From positions 1-38,485 of the forward strand of contig NZ_BOLS01000022.1 in assembly GCF_016861785.1 (NCBI RefSeq): 38,485 nt of DNA, read 5' to 3'. The position numbers and the translations under genes are program-made. The stretch is from Lacticaseibacillus mingshuiensis (GTDB lineage: Bacteria; Bacillota; Bacilli; Lactobacillales; Lactobacillaceae). A model generated the notes under the pieces. It was not told the DNA's origin. It saw only the letters and a program-made list of their open reading frames with translations, and made no database searches. Positions 25,855-34,086 of the stretch are shown one piece after another. How positions within the stretch are numbered: position 1 is the first letter of the stretch; the number at the start of each line of letters is the position of its first letter.

Positions 25855-25883
25855 ATTATATCCTCACGCTTGCAGAATAGCAA
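25855..25883 (-). promoter_or_regulatory. xylR promoter
   Basis: Reverse strand TTGCTA (25883-25878), 17-base spacer, perfect TATAAT (25860-25855), 40 bases before the start codon. The following CTAGTTCGTTAGTAG could hold an autoregulatory operator, but no clear palindrome is seen. The rest of 25884-26160 shows no gene. Confidence 0.7.
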
Positions 25884-26172
25884 TTGAATTACTCGCAAGT
25901 GACCGCAGACCCCGCAGTTTAATGGGCTTTAGCGATAGAAATAGCGCTTTCTCGCGCCCGCTGATGCGGAATTGAACAAATGGGCCGACTTTTGCCGAAA
26001 TGACGAAAAAACAGGGCTGTGGCTTGTGCGACCGCGCTTTTTCCGGTGATTTTAGTTTGTCAGGTCTGGTCAGTTTTCCCCTGGTCCGGGTGGCGCCGCC
26101 GATCTTTTCCCACGAAAACCACAGACCGGGTGCTTTCCTCGGTGAACTAAGGTATGATAGAGAAAGAAGATA

Positions 26173-26230
26173 GCGGTTTCACGGCTGGCTTGCCCCCGTG
26201 GGACCGCCTTACTATTACCGCCAGCTGGCG
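26173..26230 (+). other. Two hairpins in the leader of the 26253 gene
   Basis: GCGGTTTCACGG (26173-26184) pairs over 12 positions (two G-U) with CCGTGGGACCGC (26196-26207), and the perfect palindrome CGCCAGCTGGCG (26219-26230) follows, ending about 10 bases before the AGGAG site. A TATGAT -10-like hexamer at 26154-26159 would start transcription just before the first hairpin. Confidence 0.45.
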
Positions 26231-26252
26231 CGAGAAACAGGAGCATTCACCT

Positions 26253-26696
26253 ATGACATTTCGGATTCCAACTTATCAAGATTACCTGACCGCCATCCCC
26301 AACGACCACATCACGTTCGAAGAATGCGGGGCGCTGCTGGATGAGATCATCGCGGCGATGGATCTGACCGACGACTTCTACCAGGAGACCTGGGAGACCT
26401 TCGTCCACACCGCGACCAGCTACACCCGCATCCGCGCCGATTTTGCGCTGATGACCATCGTGGAAAGTTCCGAAGAAGGCACAAAGCGCACCGCCGCACA
26501 TAATTCCGTGATCTCGGCCCTGGCGGCTGTCGCCAAATTGCAGGCGCAAGATGGCCGTGATTATTCGTGGGCGGCCAAACTCAATATCGACCTGACCAAC
26601 CCGGATGTCGCCAAGGCAAAATTGAACCGCCGGCGCATCGGGGATTTCGCCAACTACATCACCTATGTCACCGCATTGGACTCACGCTTGGTCTAA
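26253..26696 (+). CDS. Hypothetical protein, 147 residues
   Basis: A 147-residue, mostly alpha-helical, soluble protein with no signal peptide or membrane segment. The start at 26253 is chosen for CAGGAG 9-10 bases upstream; the frame is open back to 26154, but that part is occupied by leader hairpins. Recognisable features are a charged N-terminal YQDYLTAIP-x-DHITFEEC stretch and a C-terminal RRRIGDFANYITYVTALD. From memory it is reminiscent of short Lactobacillales proteins grouped as DUF3232, but this is unverified, and no function is assigned. It stands alone between xylR (divergent) and the pilus operon (convergent), sharing a terminator with the latter. Confidence 0.7.
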   Translation: MTFRIPTYQDYLTAIPNDHITFEECGALLDEIIAAMDLTDDFYQETWETFVHTATSYTRIRADFALMTIVESSEEGTKRTAAHNSVISALAAVAKLQAQDGRDYSWAAKLNIDLTNPDVAKAKLNRRRIGDFANYITYVTALDSRLV

Positions 26697-26717
26697 ACCT
26701 GCGGCGGCCTGAGGAAC

Positions 26718-26804
26718 AAAAAAACAGCCTCGCGTTTGCGGGGGGACGCCCAAGATCCGTGTAGATCTCGACACCCTCACACGTTGCGCGTGGGCTGTTT
26801 TTTT
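26718..26804. terminator. Bidirectional terminator between the 26253 gene and the pilus operon
   Basis: AAAAAAACAGCC (26718-26729) pairs with GGCTGTTTTTTT (26793-26804), with the ~60-base interior able to pair further (CGCG stretches). T-tracts on both strands serve both convergent transcripts. Confidence 0.75.
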
Positions 26805-26824
26805 GGTTTGAAACGGCGGCTTCG

Positions 26825-27937
26825 CTAATGACGGCGCCGCTTCAGGGTCAACTGTTTGTCGTGCCAATGCTTGACGTAAGCCTTCAGCGGACCGGCCGTC
26901 ACGCCAGCCGGCACCTCGACGCGGTACGTTCCGCCGCGCAGAGTGGTGCTGGCCACGCCATCCGGGCCGGTCGTCAGCGTCGCCACGTGCTTGCGCCGGC
27001 GCCGGACAACGACCGAAACGCCGGCCAGTGCGGCACCGTCTGCAGCCAGGGCCGTGACGCGCAGTTCATAGCGCTTGCCCGCCACGAGCAGACCACGCAG
27101 CAGCAGCCAGATCACGCCGAGCACCAAGACCCCCGCCAAGAGCCAGGCCGCCAGCTTCAGTTTGTTCCAGCGCTCTGCCCAATTTGCGGCCGCCTTATCC
27201 GCTTTGGTGTAGGCCACCCGCCGCCCTGTGACCAGCAGGCGGTGCGAGTTGATCATGTAAGGCGTGCACGTCATCAATGTTACTAGATCCTGCCCCGGCT
27301 CGACCTTGAGCGAGCCGATATCGCTGGGGTCAATCGTCTGCCGCTTGAAGACCTGATAGGCCAGCGTTTTGTCACCGATCTTGATGAAAAATTTGGCGCC
27401 ATTTTTCAGTTCCGGCAGGCGGGTGAACAGCTCGGCATTGGGAATGCCGCGATGCGCGGAGATCACCGCATGCGTATTTTTCCCGCCGGTCGGATAGCTC
27501 GTGCCGTCCAGCAGGCAGGCGCCGAATTGCAGCAGCCAATCCGTGGTCCGGGAAAAAACAGGCAGCGACACGCCGATCGACGGAATCGTGAGCTGGGCGA
27601 TCGTGTCGGTCGTCAGCGTCTGTTGGTTGCGCTTGGCGCTGGTCTTTGCGGTGCCTTGCGCATTGACGGCCGTGTTGAACGCCGCCACGCCAGGCGCCGC
27701 GCCAGTTTTTGCCAGCGCCGCATTTTTAGCTTGATACTGTTTGTACTCGCGCTTCAAGGCCGCCGTATTCTTTTTCGTTTCGCGGACCTGATAGGCGTCG
27801 ATCACTTGCTGATTTTTGTACGAGACATACGCATCCGACACGAAAGGATACGCCAGCACGCCAATGCCGACAACGATCAGGAGCAAAAGGATGATGTCGA
27901 TCAACCCGATCGGCTTTTTCGCTTTCTTCTTCGCCAT
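26825..27937 (-). CDS. srtC: Class C (pilin) sortase with C-terminal extension
   Basis: A 370-residue membrane transpeptidase that joins pilins through LPXTG and pilin-motif lysines. It has an N-terminal membrane anchor (about 11-29), catalytic His162 in ISAHRG, Cys224 in VTLMTCTP, Arg233 in NSHRLL, and a second membrane segment (about 261-281), as in class C enzymes. Unusual: no DPF/DPW lid tripeptide is seen before the beta-barrel, and about 80 residues follow the second membrane segment that look like one Cna-B-type beta-sandwich (GVSVVV…TGPDGVASTTLRGGTYRVEVPAG), very rich in Arg/Lys. The ATG at 27937 has AAGGAGG upstream. It is the last gene of the pilus operon, after a hairpin at 27973-28002. 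Confidence 0.92.
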   Translation of the reverse strand: MAKKKAKKPIGLIDIILLLLIVVGIGVLAYPFVSDAYVSYKNQQVIDAYQVRETKKNTAALKREYKQYQAKNAALAKTGAAPGVAAFNTAVNAQGTAKTSAKRNQQTLTTDTIAQLTIPSIGVSLPVFSRTTDWLLQFGACLLDGTSYPTGGKNTHAVISAHRGIPNAELFTRLPELKNGAKFFIKIGDKTLAYQVFKRQTIDPSDIGSLKVEPGQDLVTLMTCTPYMINSHRLLVTGRRVAYTKADKAAANWAERWNKLKLAAWLLAGVLVLGVIWLLLRGLLVAGKRYELRVTALAADGAALAGVSVVVRRRRKHVATLTTGPDGVASTTLRGGTYRVEVPAGVTAGPLKAYVKHWHDKQLTLKRRRH

Positions 27938-27972
27938 CACGTGCCTCCTTCTCAGCGTCTCGTCTCAATATC

Positions 27973-28002
27973 AAAAAGGAGAAGCGGCCGGCTCCTCCTT
28001 TT
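27973..28002 (-). terminator. Attenuator-like hairpin between shaft pilin and sortase genes
   Basis: Reverse strand AAAAGGAG-x-AGC pairs with GCT-x-CTCCTTTT around a CGGCC loop, and the T-run continues for one more base. It lies between the pilin stop (28019) and the sortase start (27937); partial termination would keep sortase below pilin levels. Confidence 0.6.
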
Positions 28003-28018
28003 GCAACTGCGGGAAAAA

Positions 28019-29101
28019 TTAGGCTGCGCGCCGCTTGTTGTAAGCCACGCCGCCAAGTGCGATCAGCGCCACACCCAGCACAACAAAGGCCACGATGCCG
28101 GCGCCACCGGTATGCGGGAGAATGCCTTCTGGGGTATCGGTAACGGTCGTTGCGTTATCGCCTGGCTTGACTGAAGCGTCCGCAGCCGCTTTGCCATCGA
28201 TCGCCGCATCCTTGTTGTAGCCGTTTGGTGCCGCAACTTCTTCGATCGTGTAGGACTTGTCAGGATCAAGGCCCGTCAGCACATCATCGACCGTAGCTTC
28301 TGGATTCGCCTCGAAGCCGAATTCACCTTTGTCGTTGGAAACAAAGGTCGTTGCCTGGTCCTTTGATCCCCAGGAAACATCGGAAGCGCCAGATGGCAAG
28401 TCGGTCAGCTCGGCATTTTCAGAACCCTTGATGGACGCATAGAGGTCGCCTTGCTTGATGAAAAACTTCGCGCCGGCCAAAGCGGTCGCCGTGTTCGTCT
28501 CATCGACCTTGGTGAACTTCAACTTGTAGGTCTTGTCGACTTGTTCCTTAGGATAAACATACGCCACGCCATCGGAAGCCGGCTCCTTCACAGGTAGGGA
28601 AAGCACGAAATCAAAGGACGTCTTGTAGCCAGCCGGTGTCTTTGTTTCGCGGAAAAGATAGACAGCAGACTGACCATTTGAGGATTCAGGCAAGTCGAAG
28701 GTGACCTGGCCATTCTTAGTCGTGTCGCTTTGGACTGACTTTAAATCTGTGAGGTCAAATACCGTGGTCTTACCGTTATCATCCGCCTGATTAGCATCCG
28801 CGGCAGTCAACGTACCATCCTTGATCTTGCTCCAATACTGGGCCGTCACATCATACACGGAATATTCCGCACCATCGACACGGGCATTATTCGCCTTGTC
28901 CGCTGTTGCCGGCAACGTGTCGACAGGGACGGGATTGCCAGTCGGCTGATTGCTGGCCGATACATACTTGGTCAGCGTCACCTTCTGTGTCTCGCCGTCC
29001 GCTTTGACCGTTGTTGCGTTGAGCCCATTGGCCGCCAGAGGCAGTGCCAACAGGGCCGCACCGATCACGATCAGTGCTTTCTTTACAAGTGAATTCTTCA
29101 T
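28019..29101 (-). CDS. LPXTG pilin subunit, SpaA-like, probable shaft pilin
   Basis: A 360-residue cell-wall-anchored pilin. The signal peptide ends at about residue 34 (VKA/DG). Two Cna-B/SpaA-type domains follow, with an N-terminal domain to about 190 carrying E-box-like FRETKTPAGY and a C-terminal domain with E-box IEEVAAPNGY at about 286-295, where Glu forms the isopeptide bond. The pilin motif is YVYPK with Lys185. The sorting signal is LPHTG (328-332), a membrane segment and KRR tail. Two-domain size, a canonical YPK and a place directly before the sortase gene match SpaA of SpaCBA-type operons. ATG at 29101 is preceded by GGGGGAA; a TTG six codons earlier would overlap that site. Confidence 0.9.
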   Translation of the reverse strand: MKNSLVKKALIVIGAALLALPLAANGLNATTVKADGETQKVTLTKYVSASNQPTGNPVPVDTLPATADKANNARVDGAEYSVYDVTAQYWSKIKDGTLTAADANQADDNGKTTVFDLTDLKSVQSDTTKNGQVTFDLPESSNGQSAVYLFRETKTPAGYKTSFDFVLSLPVKEPASDGVAYVYPKEQVDKTYKLKFTKVDETNTATALAGAKFFIKQGDLYASIKGSENAELTDLPSGASDVSWGSKDQATTFVSNDKGEFGFEANPEATVDDVLTGLDPDKSYTIEEVAAPNGYNKDAAIDGKAAADASVKPGDNATTVTDTPEGILPHTGGAGIVAFVVLGVALIALGGVAYNKRRAA

Positions 29102-29136
29102 AATAATTGGTTCCCCCAAAATAGTTTTTTAACTAG

Positions 29137-30651
29137 TTAGTTAACTGATCTCCGGTTCCGATAACGAAGCGCCAGCACCAGTGCGATCACCACGACCCCG
29201 ATGGCCGAAAGCCAAGAGGCCCAGGCGCTGCCGGTGTGCGGCAGGTAATCCCACAATCTTGGTGTTGGGTGGTGCGGTTGCGTGGGTGACACCGGTTTGT
29301 CCGGCGTCGTGGGTGAGGCGACATTCACGACCTTGTATGGATCCGTTTGGCCGCGCGTGTACTCCCCGGCTACGATCTGAAACGCGATGGCCTTGGTGTT
29401 TCGCACATAGCCAGCCGGCGCCCTGACTTCCACCAGCGAATAATGACCAGCGGCCAAGCCTTGAATGGCAAAACGCCCATCTTTTCCCGACGTCAGGGTA
29501 GCCAGGCCCGCCGCTTTGTACGACGTGGCGATCGGCGCGGACACATTTTTCCATGCCCAGCCGTCCTTGGCCTTGATCAGGTAGGCACCCTGATCGTTCT
29601 TCACCACGAAGATGGCGCCGGCCAGTGGTTGCTCAGACTTCGCATCGACCTTGATGAACCGCTTGCCGCCGGTGACATCGACCGTATAATCCTGTTGCGG
29701 GTCATCGCCGCCCGGATAGACGATCGCACGGTTGACCAGCAGCTCATCAGCCGGGGTGCCGGCCTTGATCGCCATGTCATAAGTGACGGTGATCGTTTTG
29801 CCGGCATCCCCCGTCAGCTGGGTAACATCAAAGGCCAGCGAAAAACTGTGCGGCGTGGCATCGCGGACCTGATACAAGCCCGCGCTCGCCGCAACCGGCT
29901 GTCCGTCGATCGCCACATGAATGCCGCCATGGCGGACAAGCTCGGCATTGGCGCTATCCGAAATGGCAAACGTTTTGAGCGCGCCGATATCCGCCGGCAC
30001 CGTCACCGCGATCTTGTACGGAATAGTCTCCCCATACGCGAAGTTGGTGCGGTTGGCCGTGACGGTTTTGGCGATCGTCGTTTCGCCGCCGCTCACCACA
30101 TTCTTTGGAAACAGGTCGATCTGCGACTGGATCTGGCCGTCTGCCACCAGCGGCAACACGACGACCAGGTTTTGGCTCTGCCCATCAATGCCGGCGGGCG
30201 TGCCAGTTTCCTTGAACAGATAAACCGCGTACTGCCCATTTTCGCGGAGCGTGAGGCCAGCGAAGCGTGCTTCACCCGAGCCAGCCGTTTGGTGACTGAC
30301 CACCGCTTGGCGCGAAAAATCGGCCTGCGTATTCGCAAAATGGGCCTGCGCCGCCGTCACATCATGGCCATCTGCGACATATGTCCAAAAATCGGTCGTG
30401 ATGTCATACACAGTGAAAGTCACGCCATTCAGCGGGCGCGCGGACTGGCCAAAATCGGGAATGGCCGCACCGTCATTGGCCTGTTTGTCCGGCAACGTCT
30501 CGTCGAAGAGCAGCTTGTGCAGGACGATATCGACGGTCGTGGGCGCTTGTGTCTGAGCCGCGGCGGTCGCTTGCGCCGGGCTGAGCGCGACCCCAAGCAA
30601 CATCAGGAACGCGGCGACCACTGCAAGAAGTGCTTTCCATCGCTTACTCAT
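29137..30651 (-). CDS. LPXTG pilin subunit, SpaH/EbpB-like
   Basis: A 504-residue pilin. Signal peptide to about residue 30 (ATA/AAQ). The N-terminal domain carries a pilin-like motif, DLFPKN with Lys183; a middle domain (about 190-320, YGETIPYKIAV…) resembles domain 2 of SpaH/EbpB major pilins; the C-terminal SpaA domain has the E-box LVEVRAPAGY near 407-416. A Pro/Thr-rich stalk leads to LPHTG (470-474), a membrane segment and a basic tail. By gene order it would be the basal pilin (SpaB place), but its domain plan is that of a shaft pilin, so the division of roles with the 360-residue pilin is open. ATG at 30651 has GGGAGG upstream and overlaps the adhesin stop by 8 bases. Confidence 0.88.
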   Translation of the reverse strand: MSKRWKALLAVVAAFLMLLGVALSPAQATAAAQTQAPTTVDIVLHKLLFDETLPDKQANDGAAIPDFGQSARPLNGVTFTVYDITTDFWTYVADGHDVTAAQAHFANTQADFSRQAVVSHQTAGSGEARFAGLTLRENGQYAVYLFKETGTPAGIDGQSQNLVVVLPLVADGQIQSQIDLFPKNVVSGGETTIAKTVTANRTNFAYGETIPYKIAVTVPADIGALKTFAISDSANAELVRHGGIHVAIDGQPVAASAGLYQVRDATPHSFSLAFDVTQLTGDAGKTITVTYDMAIKAGTPADELLVNRAIVYPGGDDPQQDYTVDVTGGKRFIKVDAKSEQPLAGAIFVVKNDQGAYLIKAKDGWAWKNVSAPIATSYKAAGLATLTSGKDGRFAIQGLAAGHYSLVEVRAPAGYVRNTKAIAFQIVAGEYTRGQTDPYKVVNVASPTTPDKPVSPTQPHHPTPRLWDYLPHTGSAWASWLSAIGVVVIALVLALRYRNRRSVN

Positions 30652-33600
30652 GGCGCACCTCCCGGCGAAAAGCCGCAACGATCAAGATCAGGAACCCGGC
30701 CAGCGCGAACATCGCCAAGGCCATGACCAGGTACCGCGACACGCCACCGCCGCCGGTATGCGGCAAAATGGTCTGCGGCATGTTGGTGATGGTGGCGATG
30801 CCATCTGTTTTAGCCAGATCCTGCGCCGTTTTGTCACCCGGCGCATAGAACTCGACCGTGCCGTCCAGCTTGACCTTGATCGTGTACGAGCCGGTACCGC
30901 GCAAATATCCCGTTGGCGCCGCGGTTTCCGTCAACGTATACGTGTGTCCAGCCTGAAGCCCCATGGCCGTCATATTCCATTTCTGGCCGGCCACATTTTC
31001 CGACTTCAGGACGGCAGGGGCGGCATCGCTCGTCGTATCCTGGAGGCTGAACTGAGCGCCAGTCAACTGCGTCTTGTGGTTCCAATGATCCACTTTGTTG
31101 AGGTGAAAAATGACCGTCGTGCGCTTATCTGTGAAGGCGTACGTCATCGTTGTTGAGGCGTCGGCATCGACTGTCAGTGCCGGATCCTGAGACGCATTAC
31201 CAAATGAGATCTCTCTTGGCGTCGCATCGACGTCATATCCATCCGGTGCCGTCTTTTCAACCAGCTCATAAGTCGTGCCGCGGTCAAGCGCTTGGGAAAA
31301 TTGAACGTGGCCATTCGCATCAGTTGGCGCGGAGGTGATCGCTTTGTCCGGCTGGCCCTTCGGATACAAGGTGAAGATCGCCCCGGCCAGCGGTTTGCCT
31401 GTCGCCTCATCCTGCTTCAAAACGTTGAGTTGCCACGATGGCGTATCGGTTTTAATGAAGTGAAGAACATTGCCAGCCGTCGACTCGCCACTACTTGAAA
31501 CGTAAAACGAATCCTTGTCATATATGCTTGGTGTCTGAGTTGGGAGTGCAGATGGGACCCATTTCTTGTCTGCATTTTGACTCAGCTGTTGCCACTGATA
31601 ATCAGTTGTTAGTTCAAATCGCGCAGGCGTGGCATCGAGCGAATAGCCAGTCGGCGCAACTGTTTCGGTGATCTCATAGACGCCTGGGGCCAGCGGCTGG
31701 GTCTGGTTTGCATCGGTGATCGTTGCGACTGGTGTTTTCGTCTCGGACCCATCTTCGGCTGTCGTGATCTGATCGAGCTTGAATGTCGCGCCAGCCAGCG
31801 GGGTGTCCCCAGCCTTGGCGCCGGTGGCAACTTTCCTGACGTCGATCACGTGTTGTGTATTTGTGAGCGTAACTTGTGGATCAGTCGTAGACGTGAAATC
31901 AAGGTCGCCGTTTCCATCGAGATCCCCAGTCAGGGTCGTACTGAATTCTTTCCCGGTTGACTGGCCATTGACCGTCGCCCCAACCTCTTTGACAACATAC
32001 TTTGCAGTCGGCGAGAGCTTCGTAAACGTAGCCGTGAAATCGTTCGCCGCATTCAACGTGACCGGATCGCCAACGGGTTGGTCCTTCGTTTGCGATGTCC
32101 CGTCTGCGACTTGGTAGAGTTGAACCGTCGCCTCGGCGTTTTGCTGATCAGCGGGGTCACCTAAGTGCCAGACCTTCTTCACCGTTGCCTGAGCGAACTG
32201 CGTATTTTCGACCGTGCCGGTGTTTTCACCAGTGTAAGCCGAGAAGTTAAGGTCCCACCGGTGATTCGTATCGCCGCTGACCGCCACTGTGCGGCCAATG
32301 ATTGAGCCAAAGACATGGGCACTTTGAACAACGAGATTCGCATCCGGGGCGAGAATCGACCCATAAAACGTATCATTACAGATCGAGATGGTCTGGCCAT
32401 CTTTGTAGCCATAAAAATTCCAGAGAATCTTCGCCCTGTTGAAGTCTTTCAGATCAGCGTCAGTGAGGCCCTCAAACGAGATATTGCCGGCATCCCCGGC
32501 GCTGATCTTGCTACCATCGTAATTTGAAAAATCGACATTGATAATGATCGGCCGTGAGTTGGAATCGTCAAAGTTGATCCCCGAGAAGTTGATGGCGCTC
32601 TTCGCTTCACCCTTTTCGCCAGCCAGTTGCTCCCACGTCAAGTTGACATAGGCGGCATCTGGCATGACGCCAGTGGTGAATTCATCGCTTGGTGCGGCAT
32701 TGACGGCGTAGTTATAGTCAGCCGCCTGCTGGTCCCGCGGGAGTTCAACGAAGTAATACGTGCCCGGCGCGCTGACCGAGATATTGAGCTGACCATTTTT
32801 ATCTGTGGTCAGGACATTTTTATCCAGCCGATTATTTTGACTGTCAAAGACAGTGACCTTTGAAATATCGACCGGGGTCAGTTGGCCGTCATCATCTTTT
32901 TGAACGAGCTGGAATTTGACGCCCGAGGTGATCGGCTGACCATTCTCATCGACCTTTGTCAGTTGCAGTGGGTACATGAGCGGCCATTGCGAGTTATCGG
33001 CTTCGGGATCTACGTCGATGTCTAGTTCATTGTCGTTTGTCTTCTGGTATGTTTTCCCTTTGCCAGCAAAGAGGTTGGAGACGGTCTCTAATTGCTGGAA
33101 AGTCTGATCAAGATCGATGAAGGGCTGATCAGCTGACTCCTGCGAGACATCACCGATATGCAGCGCGTCCATCTTCTTGCCATCCAGAGTAAGGGTCGTC
33201 TCACCTTGATTTTGACTAGCCAGACCCACAGTGGTGTCTGCCCCTACGACGACTTGCTTAGAAGCAGAGCCGAACGCCGACGCTGAAAAACCATTGATAT
33301 CATCGATCGTCTGAAAATAATTGACATCGGTGCCCTTACCTGTTGTCGCGTTCACAGGCAACGGGCCAAGGTCGTCGGCAGTGTGCCAATCACTCGTTGC
33401 AGCGAGATCCTTTGTCGCCACATTACCGTCCTGGCTAGACCCCAACGTGACCTTATCGCGGCCAACAAGCGAAAAATGTTGGGCCGCGCCAAGGATGTCG
33501 TATTGTGTCGATGGATAGGTCTCGGCATACGTGCCTGCCGGTTGCGCGAGTGCCGAACCATCAGCCTTCGCCGTTTTCGCCGCGGGCATCACAAGTACCT

Positions 33601-33682
33601 GCCCGAGCAAAACAACGGACACGCATAAGATCCGGGTCAGCCGCATTACTATATTTGTATGACGATCCTTTGTCTCTGTCAT
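30644..33682 (-). CDS. Pilus tip adhesin with choice-of-anchor-A and SpaA domains
   Basis: A 1012-residue LPXTG protein, first gene of the pilus operon. Signal peptide to about 40 (AKA/DG). Two stretches, about 60-215 and 335-482 (the latter with NFYGYKDGQTI and FYGSILAPDAN), look like halves of a choice-of-anchor-A domain, split by a SpaA-like insertion at about 236-330. About four Cna-B/SpaA domains follow, including a VKKVW-type B domain near 500 and E-box stretches ITETVAPTGY, LVEKTAPDGY and LTETAAPTGY. LPHTG is at 973-977. No metal-binding von Willebrand A domain is seen, unlike SpaC. Start at 33682 is chosen for GAGGAT 5 bases upstream; upstream ATG codons lack a site. The ligand is unknown. 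Confidence 0.87.
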   Translation of the reverse strand: MTETKDRHTNIVMRLTRILCVSVVLLGQVLVMPAAKTAKADGSALAQPAGTYAETYPSTQYDILGAAQHFSLVGRDKVTLGSSQDGNVATKDLAATSDWHTADDLGPLPVNATTGKGTDVNYFQTIDDINGFSASAFGSASKQVVVGADTTVGLASQNQGETTLTLDGKKMDALHIGDVSQESADQPFIDLDQTFQQLETVSNLFAGKGKTYQKTNDNELDIDVDPEADNSQWPLMYPLQLTKVDENGQPITSGVKFQLVQKDDDGQLTPVDISKVTVFDSQNNRLDKNVLTTDKNGQLNISVSAPGTYYFVELPRDQQAADYNYAVNAAPSDEFTTGVMPDAAYVNLTWEQLAGEKGEAKSAINFSGINFDDSNSRPIIINVDFSNYDGSKISAGDAGNISFEGLTDADLKDFNRAKILWNFYGYKDGQTISICNDTFYGSILAPDANLVVQSAHVFGSIIGRTVAVSGDTNHRWDLNFSAYTGENTGTVENTQFAQATVKKVWHLGDPADQQNAEATVQLYQVADGTSQTKDQPVGDPVTLNAANDFTATFTKLSPTAKYVVKEVGATVNGQSTGKEFSTTLTGDLDGNGDLDFTSTTDPQVTLTNTQHVIDVRKVATGAKAGDTPLAGATFKLDQITTAEDGSETKTPVATITDANQTQPLAPGVYEITETVAPTGYSLDATPARFELTTDYQWQQLSQNADKKWVPSALPTQTPSIYDKDSFYVSSSGESTAGNVLHFIKTDTPSWQLNVLKQDEATGKPLAGAIFTLYPKGQPDKAITSAPTDANGHVQFSQALDRGTTYELVEKTAPDGYDVDATPREISFGNASQDPALTVDADASTTMTYAFTDKRTTVIFHLNKVDHWNHKTQLTGAQFSLQDTTSDAAPAVLKSENVAGQKWNMTAMGLQAGHTYTLTETAAPTGYLRGTGSYTIKVKLDGTVEFYAPGDKTAQDLAKTDGIATITNMPQTILPHTGGGGVSRYLVMALAMFALAGFLILIVAAFRREVRHE

Positions 33683-33738
33683 ATTGATCCTCATCGCTGG
33701 GTCCGCCATCAAACCACTGGTTCCCAGTTTCTGACATA

Positions 33739-33764
33739 ATAAAAAGCCCCCGTCTCCGGAGGCT
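33739..33764 (-). terminator. Terminator hairpin in the pilus operon leader (attenuator)
   Basis: Reverse strand AGCCTCCG pairs with CGGGGGCT around GAGA and is followed by TTTTTATT. It lies downstream of the putative promoter and 57 bases before the adhesin start. No gene ends between the promoter and this hairpin, so it probably acts on the pilus transcript itself. Confidence 0.65.
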
Positions 33765-33850
33765 CACGTGAAGATAACAGCGCAAAGGGCCGCAAAAAAG
33801 ATGGCCGAGATCACCATCCGTCGCTACACCCCAAAAAAGCCTGTTGCACC

Positions 33851-33881
33851 GTTAAAAAGTCTTCCCCCAAAGACTATTAAC
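33851..33881 (-). other. 5'-terminal stem-loop of the pilus transcript
   Basis: Reverse strand GTTAA-x-AGTCTT pairs with AAGACT-x2-TTAAC around a G-rich loop. Its base lies about 7 bases after the -10, so it would sit at the very 5' end of the mRNA, where such hairpins can slow decay. Between it and the terminator hairpin a further CGGCC/GGCCG-type stem with a T-rich loop is possible at about 33793-33810. Confidence 0.45.
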
Positions 33882-33887
33882 CCGCCC

Positions 33888-33916
33888 AATATATCATCTA
33901 AAAATCACAGACGCAA
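33888..33916 (-). promoter_or_regulatory. Putative pilus operon promoter
   Basis: Reverse strand TTGCGT (33916-33911), 17-base spacer, TATATT (33893-33888). It gives a leader of about 200 bases before the adhesin start. The flanking sequence 33880-34190 is markedly AT-rich compared with the genes around it. Confidence 0.55.
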
Positions 33917-34062
33917 GACACTTACTTATATTTCATAATTAAAGAACATTGAGATTATTAACACGTTTTTGAATTCGGTTATGGTTTGGGCACGACCGAA
34001 ATCGACTAGGAATCGACTGCACATCGGTCCCACGTTAGAACGGTCGCAAAGTATTTCATATA

Positions 34063-34086
34063 AAGAAACAATTGTTTTTGTTTCTT
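34063..34086. repeat. Perfect 9-bp inverted repeat in the pilus upstream region
   Basis: AAGAAACAA and TTGTTTCTT flank a 6-base spacer. It lies about 150 bases upstream of the putative pilus -35. It has no GC-rich stem, so it is more likely a protein-binding palindrome than a terminator. A short direct repeat, AATCGACT twice, is nearby at about 33999-34018. No credible gene is seen in 33770-34257. Confidence 0.4.

Noticed and set aside
33561-33785. Small reverse-strand frame starting MSETGNQWFDGG near 33737 in the pilus leader
   Set aside because: Considered as a leader peptide, but it has no clear ribosome-binding site (the terminator's T-tract precedes it) and runs out of frame into the adhesin gene.
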